The notes beneath the pieces are model-generated. The model was not told the DNA's origin and did not search any database. It saw only the letters and a list, made by a program, of their open reading frames with translations. From an uncultured Bacteroidales bacterium (GTDB lineage Bacteria; Bacteroidota; Bacteroidia; Bacteroidales; Marinilabiliaceae): a DNA stretch of 31,862 nt. The stretch is from contig CALAVC010000172.1 of assembly GCA_937892095.1 (NCBI GenBank), forward strand, positions 1-31,862. Direction: 5' to 3'. A program made the translations under genes and the position numbers. This document shows, in pieces, positions 9,110-17,579 of the stretch (position 1 is the first letter of the stretch; each line of letters begins with the position of its first letter).

Positions 9110-10119
9110 ATAAGTCCTATGATGAATAGAATGAATGTGCTCGTAATGAGTATGTTGGCAGTCTTGGGCGCACCGCGAAACTCTTTCCAAATCAGTGTAC
9201 CCCATATTATTGCCACCACTGGTGCAGCATTGCTCAGCGCATACGATATGGCAGGGTTGGCAGCTCCCGAACCCATAAAGCTAATCACCATACCGCTCAT
9301 CCAGATGAATCCACCCAACATGCCAATGAGGTGTGTGCGCATGTCGCCTGCCAGGTAGTCTTTCAGTCCGACAGGTTCGCCGCCTTGTGCAGGGTGTCGC
9401 ATTGCAAAACCATTAAATATGGGTGTTGTCAGCAGTGCTCCCAGTCCGAAGAAGAAGACGCCAGTGTATGGGGTCAGTGTGCCAGTCCCACCTGCTACAT
9501 ATTCTGCCGAGAGGCTCTTGACAACCAGTCCGTAGAAAAACACCAGCCCCACTGCCGATGCCAGTGCCAAGAGTATGCCACGTGTCGGCGTACTCTGCTT
9601 ACTATCTGCCAACTGTCCGTAGGCTTTGCCGTTGAGCACAATTGCAACAATTATTATTGCAACGCCCGTCCACAGCAACGCTTCGCTACCCGGATACGTC
9701 TTGCCTGCCACGACTACAAGCAAGTAGTTGAACACAATGCCTCCTATCCAGCCAATGCCGCCGCCAATCGGGAACGCCACCGACATGCCTGCCACGGCAA
9801 TAGCCGCTGCCAAGAAGACGTTGGCAAAGTTCCACACTATGCCACCCGTTAGCGCATACAGTGCGCTGCGCATGTCCATAGTTTGCAAGTTGCTTACGAA
9901 TGTTTGTCCGTCGTTGCCAAGGTTGCCGAGGGTCAGCGCCCCCAGCAGCCCTGTAAGGAATAGTCCGATGGCAAAATCCCAATAGAAAAGTTCGGCAGTC
10001 CATCGTACTCGACTTTTGCCGCCTATGACCAGTTTCTGTGTGTTCGACCACGAACCCCAGCACAAACAGCAATATATGCAACACAATAGTCCGAGTGCAT
10101 AGTTACTTACAAGTACCAT
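9085..10119 (-). CDS. DMT-superfamily sugar permease (RhaT / GRP / ureide-permease-like)
   Basis: Inner-membrane transporter of 344 residues with about ten hydrophobic helices. Repeated Gly-rich segments are typical of the drug/metabolite transporter superfamily: CLCWGSWSNTQKL near the N-terminus, GGIVWNFANVFLAAAIAVAG, FPIGGGIGWIGGIVFNYLL and, in the second half, MLGGFIWMSGMVISFMGSGA. The overall plan resembles RhaT-like and glucose/ribose-porter-type proteins that move sugars with protons. It starts 11 bases after the isomerase stop and overlaps the hydrolase start. It probably carries the operon's free sugar from periplasm to cytoplasm. The substrate cannot be read from sequence; a pentose is favoured by the neighbouring isomerase, kinase and transketolase. 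Confidence 0.8.
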   Translation of the reverse strand: MVLVSNYALGLLCCIYCCLCWGSWSNTQKLVIGGKSRVRWTAELFYWDFAIGLFLTGLLGALTLGNLGNDGQTFVSNLQTMDMRSALYALTGGIVWNFANVFLAAAIAVAGMSVAFPIGGGIGWIGGIVFNYLLVVVAGKTYPGSEALLWTGVAIIIVAIVLNGKAYGQLADSKQSTPTRGILLALASAVGLVFFYGLVVKSLSAEYVAGGTGTLTPYTGVFFFGLGALLTTPIFNGFAMRHPAQGGEPVGLKDYLAGDMRTHLIGMLGGFIWMSGMVISFMGSGAANPAISYALSNAAPVVAIIWGTLIWKEFRGAPKTANILITSTFILFIIGLICISLSNN

Positions 10120-10130
10120 AGGCCATAGTG

Positions 10131-11555
10131 TTATTCGTGGACGTATATATCCCAGCCCAGATATGTCTCAATGGCCTCTTGAAGAATCTCTACCACGTCC
10201 GTACGACACATGGCCACGTGGTGCTCAAAGCCGTTCTTGCAAATGTACTTCATCAGGCCTTGCAAGTTGTCCACTTCCGTGACGGCAATGCAGCCGTCCA
10301 TGCCATACGGGTCATCGGTAATAGTACCTTTGCCAAGGTACGACTTTATCTTGCCCTTTGGGTCGTCGGTCGAAATCCTGAAAAATGTAAATGGACCCGA
10401 CGATACTTTGGCATACACAGCTCCAAATGTGTTTATCTTGCCCAGTGTGCGACCCAATACGCCCAGTGGTCCAAGTCGCAGATTGTCGTTGCCAACAAAC
10501 GACTTTGGGAAGTTGCCACAGTGTGTACAGACACACTTATTCCTATCCTCCGCAAAGTTGTTGTTCCAGTCAAGCAAAGCAGGTGCTCCGCCCGAAGCCA
10601 ATGCCAGTGCATACATCGACACTGCTCCTGCAATGTCGGTCTCGCATGCTGCTGGGATTAGCTTATCGCTCAGCATAGACATCGTCACGCATGCTGCACA
10701 ACCATAGTTCTGTTCCAACGAATCCCAGCACTGTATGGCGACGGCTTGCACGTCGTTTGCCTCAATCCAGTTTTCGACCGCTACGCCAAACTTGGCTTGT
10801 AGTTTCAGCTTTTCGCGATAATTGTCTGGCACGCTTGCGTACGCTTCCAGTCGTGCGCACATAGCTTTATATTTTGGGTCAGAATCTTCAACCTTTTGTG
10901 CTGCAAACACGATTTCGCTCAAGTCGGCAGGGACCACCGTTATGCCCGACTGTTGTAGCAGCTTTTCGCTTGCTCGGCACGTGTTGAAGCCCAGTGGCCG
11001 AGTGCCAATCTGACCAATACGACAGTGGCGTAGCCCGTTTACCACTCTGCATATAGCCGCAAAGCGTTGCAAGTCTTTGCTTAGCATGGGGCTGTATATC
11101 GAGTAGGTGTGCAGTGTCGTGTCGGTAAACGGGATGCCATACTGATACAAGTTGTTGCACACCGAAATCTTGCCACAGAAAGCGTCTCTGCGACTGTCGA
11201 GGTCTACCTTGTCGTTCTCGTCGTCGCATGCCTGCACCATCACCGGTACGCGCAAGTCGGCATCGCTTATGGCATTTATAATGCCAATCTCAAACCCAAA
11301 GTTAGGTAGCGACACCACGATTCCGTCAATCTCGTCCCGATGTGCTCTGAATTGTTTCGACACTTTCAGTCCGTCTTCGCGAGTCTCTATGCTACTGCTA
11401 CCCGTCGGCGTGGCGTCTTCGGGCAATATGACATATTCGTAGCCCAAGTCGTCCATCGTCTTTAGCAGTTGTTTGCGCACGTCGCGTGCAAGTTCTGAGT
11501 TGAAGTAGGCGCGTGTGCCTATTATCACGCCGAAGCATGTCTTGCCGTTTCTCAT
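10131..11555 (-). CDS. L-fucose/L-arabinose isomerase-like sugar isomerase (candidate D-apiose isomerase)
   Basis: Cytoplasmic aldose-ketose isomerase of the FucI/AraA-like superfamily, 474 residues. The C-terminal catalytic half shows the expected metal and active-site residues: ACETDIAG (Glu305), APALLDWNN (Asp329) and CTHCGN (His345), preceded by IQCWDSLEQNYGCAAC. The N-terminal half carries Rossmann-like strands (FGVIIGTRAYF, IDGIVVSLPNFG). It lies between a FGGY kinase (46 bases upstream) and a sugar permease (11 bases downstream). Next to a split transketolase, this fits isomerisation of D-apiose to D-apulose, the first step of the transketolase-type apiose pathway. L-fucose itself is less likely because no fuculose-phosphate aldolase is present. 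Family call is secure; substrate is inference. Confidence 0.85.
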   Translation of the reverse strand: MRNGKTCFGVIIGTRAYFNSELARDVRKQLLKTMDDLGYEYVILPEDATPTGSSSIETREDGLKVSKQFRAHRDEIDGIVVSLPNFGFEIGIINAISDADLRVPVMVQACDDENDKVDLDSRRDAFCGKISVCNNLYQYGIPFTDTTLHTYSIYSPMLSKDLQRFAAICRVVNGLRHCRIGQIGTRPLGFNTCRASEKLLQQSGITVVPADLSEIVFAAQKVEDSDPKYKAMCARLEAYASVPDNYREKLKLQAKFGVAVENWIEANDVQAVAIQCWDSLEQNYGCAACVTMSMLSDKLIPAACETDIAGAVSMYALALASGGAPALLDWNNNFAEDRNKCVCTHCGNFPKSFVGNDNLRLGPLGVLGRTLGKINTFGAVYAKVSSGPFTFFRISTDDPKGKIKSYLGKGTITDDPYGMDGCIAVTEVDNLQGLMKYICKNGFEHHVAMCRTDVVEILQEAIETYLGWDIYVHE

Positions 11556-11601
11556 GATTGTTCTTGTGTTTTTTATGAAGTTAAAGTTGGTTTTTGTTTT
11601 T

Positions 11602-13083
11602 CTATTTCGTCACCCTATCTACTGCCATTCGCCAGCCCTCGTAGAGTGCTTTCATTTGCTCGTTTTCTGGCTTAGGTTCGATTCGTTGCCTTACGCGTCT
11701 GAGGGGGCGCACATCGTCAAACGTTTTCCACACACCTCGCGCAAACCCGTTCATCACGACTGCGCCAAGTGCCGATGCGTCTTCTACTTCTGTACACACC
11801 ACTGCGCTTTGCAACAAGTCGGCCTGAAACTGCATGAGGAATTTGTTTTTCGTAGGGCCTCCGTCGGCACATATCTCGCTCACTTTTCCGCCTATGCCAC
11901 TCGACATGACGTCCGTCAAGTCTTTTATTTGGTATGCAATGCTTTCCAATGCTGCTCGCACAATGTGTGCTCGACTTGTGGCAAAAGTCATACCCACAAT
12001 GCCAGCCTTCGAGTTCATTCGCCACCATGGTGCTCCAAGTCCAGCAAAGGCTGGCACGACGTACACTCCACCATTGTCTGCCACGCTCGTGGCTTCAGCC
12101 TCTGTCGCTGCTGGGTTGTCTATTAGCATCATCTGGTCTGCCATCCATTTTAGTGTAGCACCAGTGCTATATATGTTGCCTTCGTAGCCATAATACGTCT
12201 TGCCAAGGGCTGTGTAGCCAATCGACGTGACCAGTCCCTGAGGTGCAGGCAAAGCGCGAGTGCCAATGTTGACCATGACCGATGAGCCTGTGCCGTAGGT
12301 TACCTTGCCTGTGCCTTCGTCAAAACACATCTGACCAACTAGAGCTCCATGACTGTCGCCCAGTACACCAGCTATGCTAATCGGATTGCCAAAAGTCCCT
12401 TCGACTGTCGTCTCGCCATATAGTGCATCGCACGGGCGAACTTCGGCCAACATCTGCCGAGGAATGTCAAAGAGTCTTAGCAAGTCGTCGTCCCAATCGA
12501 GCGTGTGAATGTTAAATAGCATTGTGCGCGATGCGTTTGTTGTGTCGGTTGCAAACACGCGTCCCTCTGTCAGTTTCCAAACAAGCCACGTGTCTATGGT
12601 CCCCATCAAAAGGTCGCCACGTCTTGCTGCTTCTCGCGCTCCACCCACGTTGTCCAGTAGCCACTTTATGCCGCTTGCCGAAAAGTTTGGGTCAATCAGC
12701 AGTCCACTGCGTTTTCTCACGAGGGCTTCGTGTCCTGCCTCTCGCAAGCTTCGGCATATTTCTGCGCCACGCGTGTCTTGCCACACCACAGCACCTCCTA
12801 TCGGGCGTCCGCTATGCTTGTCCCACACTACTGCAGTCTCGCGCTGATTGGTTATGCACAACGTGTAGTTGCTCTCTCGCACGTCTGTCGTACCCACTAC
12901 AGCTCGAATCACATCTACTGTATTTCGGTATATTTCTTCTGCATCGTGTTCCACATAGCCTGCTTGCGGATAGTGTTGCTTATGTTCCCTATCCTGCCTC
13001 GCCAAAAGGTGGCAACTCTCGTCGAAGAGCATCGCTTTTGTTGCCGACGTGCTTTGGTCTATGGCTATTATGTAGTTTTTCAT
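11602..13083 (-). CDS. FGGY-family carbohydrate kinase, glycerol-kinase-like (candidate D-apulose kinase)
   Basis: ATP-dependent sugar kinase, 493 residues from the ATG at 13083. That start is chosen because it places the phosphate-1 loop at the N-terminus (IIAIDQSTSATKAMLFD). Other family features in order are VVWQDTRG, DPNFSASGIKWLLDNV, GTIDTWLVWKLTEG, the probable catalytic Asp in VLGDSHGALVG, TYGTGSSVMVN, the adenosine-site loop GLGAPWWRMNSKAGIVGMT and ICADGGPTKNKFLMQ. It looks much like glycerol kinase, but the usual GDQQAAL motif is GDSHGAL and no glycerol genes are nearby. It lies 22 bases after transketolase subunit B and before the isomerase. In context it should phosphorylate the ketose made by that isomerase, as AplK does for D-apulose. 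Confidence 0.88.
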   Translation of the reverse strand: MKNYIIAIDQSTSATKAMLFDESCHLLARQDREHKQHYPQAGYVEHDAEEIYRNTVDVIRAVVGTTDVRESNYTLCITNQRETAVVWDKHSGRPIGGAVVWQDTRGAEICRSLREAGHEALVRKRSGLLIDPNFSASGIKWLLDNVGGAREAARRGDLLMGTIDTWLVWKLTEGRVFATDTTNASRTMLFNIHTLDWDDDLLRLFDIPRQMLAEVRPCDALYGETTVEGTFGNPISIAGVLGDSHGALVGQMCFDEGTGKVTYGTGSSVMVNIGTRALPAPQGLVTSIGYTALGKTYYGYEGNIYSTGATLKWMADQMMLIDNPAATEAEATSVADNGGVYVVPAFAGLGAPWWRMNSKAGIVGMTFATSRAHIVRAALESIAYQIKDLTDVMSSGIGGKVSEICADGGPTKNKFLMQFQADLLQSAVVCTEVEDASALGAVVMNGFARGVWKTFDDVRPLRRVRQRIEPKPENEQMKALYEGWRMAVDRVTK

Positions 13084-13105
13084 GGTCAGTAGTTGCTTAT
13101 CGTTT

Positions 13106-14056
13106 CTACCTATTCTCCACAAGTTCCTTTGCAGCCTTGTATATCCCTTCGTAGTCAAATCCGTAGTGGTGGAAAACGCTCAGTGGCGATGCGTGAACAA
13201 CGTTCTCGTCTGGCACACCAAGAATCTTCATCTTTACGGGGCATTCCTGTGCCACAATTTCAGCCACCATGGCTCCCAATCCACCATATATGCTATGTTC
13301 TTCGGCTGTTACAATTAAGCCAGTTTCGCGTGCTGCACGAACCACGGCCTCACGGTCGAAAGGCTTAATGGAAAACATGTCCAGCACTCGTGCCTTTATG
13401 CCATCCTTGTCAAGCATGCGTGCAGCCTCTACGCAATGAGCCACGGTCTCGCCTGTGCCAATAAGTGTAATGTCGTTTCCGTTGGCAAGCATGTTTGCTT
13501 TGCCAAGTGTCAGCGGTGTTGCGTCTGCACTTTCATACACGTCTGGCACTGCATTACGCCCTACGCGTATGTATGCTGGCTTCTTTCGGTCGACGAGTTC
13601 CAATAGTAGCCTTCGTGTCTGATGTACGTCGCATGGCAAGTACACTTCCATGCCTGGAAAAGTGCGCAGAACAGCAATGTCGTGCAAGCTATGGTGTGTC
13701 GCTCCAAGCTGGCTATATGCCACGCCACCGCTCACTCCAAGAATCTTTACAGGCATCTGCGAGTATGCCATATCCACCTTCACCTGCTCAAGTGCGCGAG
13801 CCACGTAGAAGCATGCTGGTCCGAAAAGAAATACTTTCTTGCCTGCCGAGGCCAAGCCTGCCGATACGCCCACAGCGTTTTGCTCTGCTATGCCCACCTC
13901 GACAAACTGCTCTGGCAGTGCCTTGGCAAAGTCGGTCAGTGTGGCCGAGCCACTTGCGTCGCTCGTGACGGCAATTATGTCTCGGTCCTGCTGTCCGAGT
14001 TCAAGTAGTGTGTCTGTAAAACTTTTTCTGCAAGGGGTTTTATTTGGCTCTTTCAT
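13106..14056 (-). CDS. Transketolase, C-terminal subunit (pyrimidine-binding and C-terminal domains)
   Basis: Second half of a split transketolase, 316 residues, forming an active heteromer with the upstream subunit. The pyrimidine-binding domain contains the conserved Glu that activates thiamine diphosphate (EVGIAEQNAVGVSAGLA), followed by GATHHSLHDIAVLRTFPGM with active-site His residues and YIRVGRNAVPDVYE. The C-terminal domain runs from about residue 185 (ITLIGTGETVAHCVEAA to GLGAMVAEIVAQ). Its ATG is one base beyond the stop of the N-terminal subunit, so translation is coupled. Housekeeping transketolase in Bacteroidales is normally one polypeptide, so a split pair in a catabolic operon points to a dedicated reaction, such as apulose-4-phosphate transketolase. 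Other split transketolases exist, so the substrate is tentative. Confidence 0.93.
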   Translation of the reverse strand: MKEPNKTPCRKSFTDTLLELGQQDRDIIAVTSDASGSATLTDFAKALPEQFVEVGIAEQNAVGVSAGLASAGKKVFLFGPACFYVARALEQVKVDMAYSQMPVKILGVSGGVAYSQLGATHHSLHDIAVLRTFPGMEVYLPCDVHQTRRLLLELVDRKKPAYIRVGRNAVPDVYESADATPLTLGKANMLANGNDITLIGTGETVAHCVEAARMLDKDGIKARVLDMFSIKPFDREAVVRAARETGLIVTAEEHSIYGGLGAMVAEIVAQECPVKMKILGVPDENVVHASPLSVFHHYGFDYEGIYKAAKELVENR

Positions 14057-14057
14057 C

Positions 14058-14885
14058 TTATTTCATCTTGCTAATTCTGTTCTCAATCTCTTCACATGCC
14101 GTGGCATATTGTTCGGCATTTGGCACGCCATGGTGCCACTTGGCCACGCCTTCCATATACGACACGCCCTTTCCCTTGGTCGTGCGCGACACTATCATGT
14201 GAGGCTTTCCGCACGCGTAGTCTATGCTTTCCAGTGTGGCAACAATATTGCTCACGTCATCGCCATTCATTTGCTTAAAGTCCCAGCCAAAGGCTGTCCA
14301 TCGCTCGCGAAGACTTTCCAATGGCATGACGTCTTCCGTGCTTCCAGAAATCTGCAATCCATTCCTGTCTATTATGGCCACAAGGTTGTCTAAGTGATAT
14401 TTGTTGGCTGCCATTGCCGCCTCATATATCGAACCCTCGGCCTGCTCACCGTCGCCCATTACCACAAAAGTGCGATAGCTTTTCTTGTCCATCTTTGCAG
14501 CCAAAGCCATACCAACGCCCGCACTTAGCCCATGTCCAAGTGCGCCCGTGTTAATCTCCACGCCAGCTATGCTCACGTCGGGGTGCCCGCCAAGGTGTGC
14601 AAAGTCTTTGCCGTAGGCATCCATATCAGCTTGTGCAATGAAGCCCTTGTCGGCCAACACGCAGTAAAGCGCTTCGGCGCAGTGTCCTTTGCTTAGCACG
14701 AAGCGGTCTCTGTCTGCCTTGCGTGGCTCTGCTACGTTGACGTTGAGAATCCTGTTGTAGAGTACGTTTAGGACGTTCAAGACCGAGAGGTCGCCTCCCG
14801 TATGTCCTGTACGCCCCGAATGAATAAGGTTGATGAGTCTTAGTCTGAGTTCCTCAGATTTTAGCTCAAGCTCTTTGCATTCCAT
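14058..14885 (-). CDS. Transketolase, N-terminal subunit (thiamine-diphosphate binding)
   Basis: First half of the split transketolase, 275 residues. It contains GRTGHTGGDLSVLNVL, LSKGHCAEALYCVLADKG, INTGALGHGLSAGVGMA and the thiamine-diphosphate/magnesium motif GDGEQAEGSIYEA ending in DRNGLQ. These are the hallmarks of the diphosphate-binding domain. It is the first gene after the DeoR regulator, separated by a 129-base AT-rich gap holding a candidate promoter and direct repeats. The C-terminal subunit follows after one base. With the FucI-like isomerase and FGGY kinase, the pair would cleave the ketose phosphate. In the apiose route this means D-apulose 4-phosphate plus glyceraldehyde 3-phosphate giving xylulose 5-phosphate and dihydroxyacetone phosphate. 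Confidence 0.93.
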   Translation of the reverse strand: MECKELELKSEELRLRLINLIHSGRTGHTGGDLSVLNVLNVLYNRILNVNVAEPRKADRDRFVLSKGHCAEALYCVLADKGFIAQADMDAYGKDFAHLGGHPDVSIAGVEINTGALGHGLSAGVGMALAAKMDKKSYRTFVVMGDGEQAEGSIYEAAMAANKYHLDNLVAIIDRNGLQISGSTEDVMPLESLRERWTAFGWDFKQMNGDDVSNIVATLESIDYACGKPHMIVSRTTKGKGVSYMEGVAKWHHGVPNAEQYATACEEIENRISKMK

Positions 14886-14917
14886 TTAGTCTTTTTCTTT
14901 GGTTATTTTTCTAACAG

Positions 14918-14925
14918 CAAAAATA
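14918..14925 (-). promoter_or_regulatory. Candidate Bacteroidetes -7 promoter box for the transketolase operon
   Basis: On the minus strand this reads TATTTTTG, an exact fit to the Bacteroidetes -7 consensus TAnnTTTG. A TTTC lies 19 bases upstream where TTTG (-33) is expected, inside the direct repeats. The box is 33 bases from the transketolase start codon. Pattern match only. Confidence 0.45.
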
Positions 14926-14940
14926 AGAAAAGGAAATACT

Positions 14941-14958
14941 AAACGAAATAAAACGAAA
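14941..14958 (-). promoter_or_regulatory. Tandem 10-bp repeats, candidate DeoR-family operator
   Basis: On the minus strand TTTCGTTT occurs twice with a 10-base period (14951-14958, then 14941-14948), with a degenerate copy one period further on (about 14931-14938). DeoR-family regulators such as AgaR and GlpR bind tandem TTTCRTTT-like repeats about one helical turn apart. The site overlaps the -33 region of the candidate promoter at 14918, where a bound repressor would block transcription. Confidence 0.45.
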
Positions 14959-15014
14959 GAAATTTATCTGTTATTTTTGAAGAAATTTAAAAGTCTTGAA
15001 CTTGATATTAAGAT

Positions 15015-15806
15015 TTATTCGTTTTTAGCCACTATGTACTTAATATCATAATCGCTTAACATCTTTTCGTTTTCTTTCGAAATGGCTGGGTCTGTAATTA
15101 TGTAGTCTACAAGCGACAATGCTCCGAGGCTTGCAAAAGCGCTATGCCCAATTTTGGTGGAGTCGGCCACCAAGTAGACCATGTCTGCAGCGTCTATCAT
15201 GGCTTTCTTCACCACGAGGTCGCTCGTGCTCGGATACGTAAGCCCTGTCCGCAAGTTTATGCCCGCTGTCGCAAGGAAGACCTTGTCGGCATGTATGTTG
15301 TTGAAGTAGTCGGCAGCCTTGTCGCCAGTTAGCGATAGGGTAGGCGACTTAAACTCTCCACCCGTCAGGTTGAGGTCAATCCCCGTTTCGCGTCCCAATA
15401 TCATGGCTATGTTGAGCGCATTCGTTATTACGCGCAGGTTATGAAAACCCGTTATCAACTTTGCCAGTTCGGTTGTCGTTGAGCCAGAGTCTATTATTAT
15501 TGTGTCGCCATCGTTGATGTACTTCAGTGCCTCAGCCGCAATGGCTTGCTTAGCTTCAAGATTTTGCTGGTTGAAAAGTTGTAGTTCTGTTACGTTGTTG
15601 CGGTCGCTGCTAAGTATTGCTCCGCCGTGTTCGCGCACGATGAGCCCCTGTTTTTCAAGCCTTTCGAGGTCTTGTCTGATGGTTACTTCTGTTACATGAA
15701 ATAATCTGCTCAGGTCGGTTACTTTGGCTTGCCCATCTTCGCGTATCAGTTCCAATATTTTTTCGCGCCTTTGTCCTGCAAAAGATGTGTTGTTAATTTT
15801 TGACAT
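15015..15806 (-). CDS. DeoR-family transcriptional regulator
   Basis: DNA-binding repressor of sugar catabolism, 263 residues, full family length. The N-terminal helix-turn-helix matches the DeoR signature (RREKILELIREDGQAKVTDL, then VTIRQDLERLEKQGLIVREHGGA, residues about 14-65). The C-terminal sensor domain has the DeoR phosphosugar-binding features IIIDSGSTTTELAKLI near residue 105, VITNALNIA, LTGGEF, KVFLATAGIN and DSTKIGHSAFA. It is upstream of, and on the same strand as, the split transketolase, kinase, isomerase, permease and hydrolase genes. It should control them in response to a pathway phosphosugar, possibly through the repeats at 14941-14958. The 120 bases upstream show no clear promoter box. 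Confidence 0.93.
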   Translation of the reverse strand: MSKINNTSFAGQRREKILELIREDGQAKVTDLSRLFHVTEVTIRQDLERLEKQGLIVREHGGAILSSDRNNVTELQLFNQQNLEAKQAIAAEALKYINDGDTIIIDSGSTTTELAKLITGFHNLRVITNALNIAMILGRETGIDLNLTGGEFKSPTLSLTGDKAADYFNNIHADKVFLATAGINLRTGLTYPSTSDLVVKKAMIDAADMVYLVADSTKIGHSAFASLGALSLVDYIITDPAISKENEKMLSDYDIKYIVAKNE

Positions 15807-15927
15807 TGGTACGTTTTTCTTGTGTTGTATGTGATGATGATGTATAATGTTATGTAAATATAGGTAAAAAAGTATAAATATTCACAAATTGTTTCTCTTG
15901 CGAAATCCTATCGTTTGGAACCAAAAT

Positions 15928-15964
15928 AAAAGCAATCCGAAGTTTTTTTACTCGGATTGCTTTT
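15928..15964 (-). terminator. Intrinsic terminator of cysS
   Basis: A 13-bp perfect stem (15928-15940 with 15952-15964) with an 11-base loop. On the minus strand it is followed by TTTTATTTTGG. It starts 17 bases after the cysS stop and separates cysS from the DeoR-led operon. Confidence 0.85.
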
Positions 15965-15980
15965 GTTGTATTTCGTGTAG

Positions 15981-17474
15981 TTATAATGTCCACTCAGCTC
16001 CTTCGCGCGTGTCTTTTATGTTAAAGCCAAGGGCTGTCAGTTCGTTGCGTATGCGGTCGCTCGTTGCCCAGTCTTTGTTTTCTTTTGCCGATTGGCGCAA
16101 GCTAAGTAGTAGGTCGACAGCACCTGCAAAAGCTTTCGTTTGTGTGCCTTCAGCTTCCGATAGGTTAAGCCCCAATATGTCTTCGCCAAAGGTTTTGAAC
16201 ACGTCTTTTAGCTCCGCAAGGTCAGATTCTGATATACTCACGCTCTTTTCTTTTCCGTCTGAAAGAGCATTTATTGTTTTGCAAGCATCGAATAGGTGCG
16301 ATATGACTATTGGTGTGTTCAAGTCGTCTGCCATTGCGTCTTCGCATTCGGTGCGCAGCTTGCTTATGTCGACTGTCGACGTCTTTGCAGGCGATATTTT
16401 TAGCAGTCGTGCGTATGCTTCGCGCATGCGTCCGAGACCTTTCTCGGCTGCTTGCAGAGCTTCGTTGCCAAAGTCCACAGTGCTGCGGTAGTGTGCTTGA
16501 AGGATAAAGAAACGTATGGTCATGGGTGAATATGCTTGGCTGAGCATTTCTTCGCCCGTCTGTGGGTTCTTGTGGCTTCCGCTAAAAAACTCGTCGAGCG
16601 TAATGAAGTTGCCAAGGCTTTTGCCCATCTTCTGCCCATTGATGGTTATCATATTGTTGTGCATCCAATAGTGCACCGTCTCATGCCCCAAGGCTGCTGT
16701 GCTTTGTGCTATTTCGCACTCGTGGTGAGGGAAGACAAGGTCCATGCCACCACCGTGGATGTCAAACTCTTCGCCCAAATATTTAGTTCCCATAGTAGAA
16801 CACTCAAGGTGCCAACCTGGGAACCCTTCGCTCCATGGGCTGGGCCAGTGCATTATGTGTTCGGGTTGAGCTTTTTTCCATAGTGCAAAGTCTGCCGGAT
16901 TGCGTTTCTCGCTTTGCCCGTCGAGTGTGCGAGTGTTCTCGCGAGTGTTTTCAAGGTCGCGTCCCGATAGCTTTCCATAGTGATATTTCTGGCTATACTT
17001 CTCCACGTCGAAATATACAGAGCCGTCCGATATGTAGGCATATCCATTTTCGAGTATTTTCTTGACGTACTCAATCTGCTCTATGATGTGTCCCGATGCA
17101 TGAGGTTCTATTGTCGGAGGTAGCACACCCAGTGCGTCCATTGCTTTGTGGTAGCGTAGTAAATAGTGCTGTACTACTTCCATGGGCTCCAACTGCTCCA
17201 ATCTGGCTTTCTTGGCAATTTTGTCTTCACCTTCGTCGGCATCGTGTTCGAGATGACCAACGTCGGTTATGTTGCGTACGTAGCGAACTTTGTAGCCCAA
17301 GTGCATAAGGTAGCGATAGAGTATGTCGAACGTTATGGCTGGGCGAGCATGTCCAAGATGAGCGTCTCCATAGACGGTCGGTCCACACACATACATACCA
17401 ACGCGTCCTTCGTGTATGGGGCGAAAGGCTTCTTTGCGACGCGTCAGCGTGTTGTATATTAGCAATTGTGTCAT
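15981..17474 (-). CDS. cysS: Cysteinyl-tRNA synthetase
   Basis: Charges tRNA-Cys with cysteine (class I aminoacyl-tRNA synthetase, cytoplasm). The Rossmann catalytic core shows MYVCGPTVYGDAHLGHARP, containing the HIGH-type motif as HLGH and the first zinc cysteine. Further zinc-site residues appear in GWHLECSTM and FPHHECEIAQS, and the KMSKS-type loop is GQKMGKSLGNF. The C-terminal helical anticodon-binding part ends in RDRIR-like SDRIRNELTALGFNIKDT. Its 497 residues are the normal length and no key residue is missing. It stands alone, with its own candidate promoter (17497-17504) and terminator (15928-15964). Confidence 0.98.
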   Translation of the reverse strand: MTQLLIYNTLTRRKEAFRPIHEGRVGMYVCGPTVYGDAHLGHARPAITFDILYRYLMHLGYKVRYVRNITDVGHLEHDADEGEDKIAKKARLEQLEPMEVVQHYLLRYHKAMDALGVLPPTIEPHASGHIIEQIEYVKKILENGYAYISDGSVYFDVEKYSQKYHYGKLSGRDLENTRENTRTLDGQSEKRNPADFALWKKAQPEHIMHWPSPWSEGFPGWHLECSTMGTKYLGEEFDIHGGGMDLVFPHHECEIAQSTAALGHETVHYWMHNNMITINGQKMGKSLGNFITLDEFFSGSHKNPQTGEEMLSQAYSPMTIRFFILQAHYRSTVDFGNEALQAAEKGLGRMREAYARLLKISPAKTSTVDISKLRTECEDAMADDLNTPIVISHLFDACKTINALSDGKEKSVSISESDLAELKDVFKTFGEDILGLNLSEAEGTQTKAFAGAVDLLLSLRQSAKENKDWATSDRIRNELTALGFNIKDTREGAEWTL

Positions 17475-17496
17475 TTTCGGGGATTATTATTTTGTG

Positions 17497-17504
17497 CAAA
17501 GTTA
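17497..17504 (-). promoter_or_regulatory. Candidate -7 promoter box for cysS
   Basis: Minus-strand reading TAACTTTG is an exact TAnnTTTG match, 22 bases upstream of the cysS ATG. The -33 region falls in the T-tract of the aqpZ terminator, so the two signals would be packed together. Pattern match only. Confidence 0.4.
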
Positions 17505-17527
17505 TTATTATTAGCTCTAAAAAAAGT

Positions 17528-17556
17528 TAGGGGAGCAAATTTGCTTTGCTCCCCTA
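17528..17556 (-). terminator. Intrinsic terminator of aqpZ
   Basis: A 12-bp perfect stem (17528-17539 with 17545-17556) with a 5-base loop. On the minus strand it is followed by ACTTTTTTT. It lies 23 bases after the aqpZ stop. Confidence 0.9.
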
Positions 17557-17579
17557 TGCCATATAGATTATTTGGTTGC

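Noticed and set aside
11602..13083. Glycerol kinase (glpK) naming for the FGGY kinase, suggested by strong glycerol-kinase-like motifs and an aquaporin-family gene nearby
   Set aside because: The nearby channel looks like AqpZ rather than a glycerol facilitator and is in a separate unit. The kinase sits in an isomerase/transketolase operon, with no glycerol-phosphate dehydrogenase.
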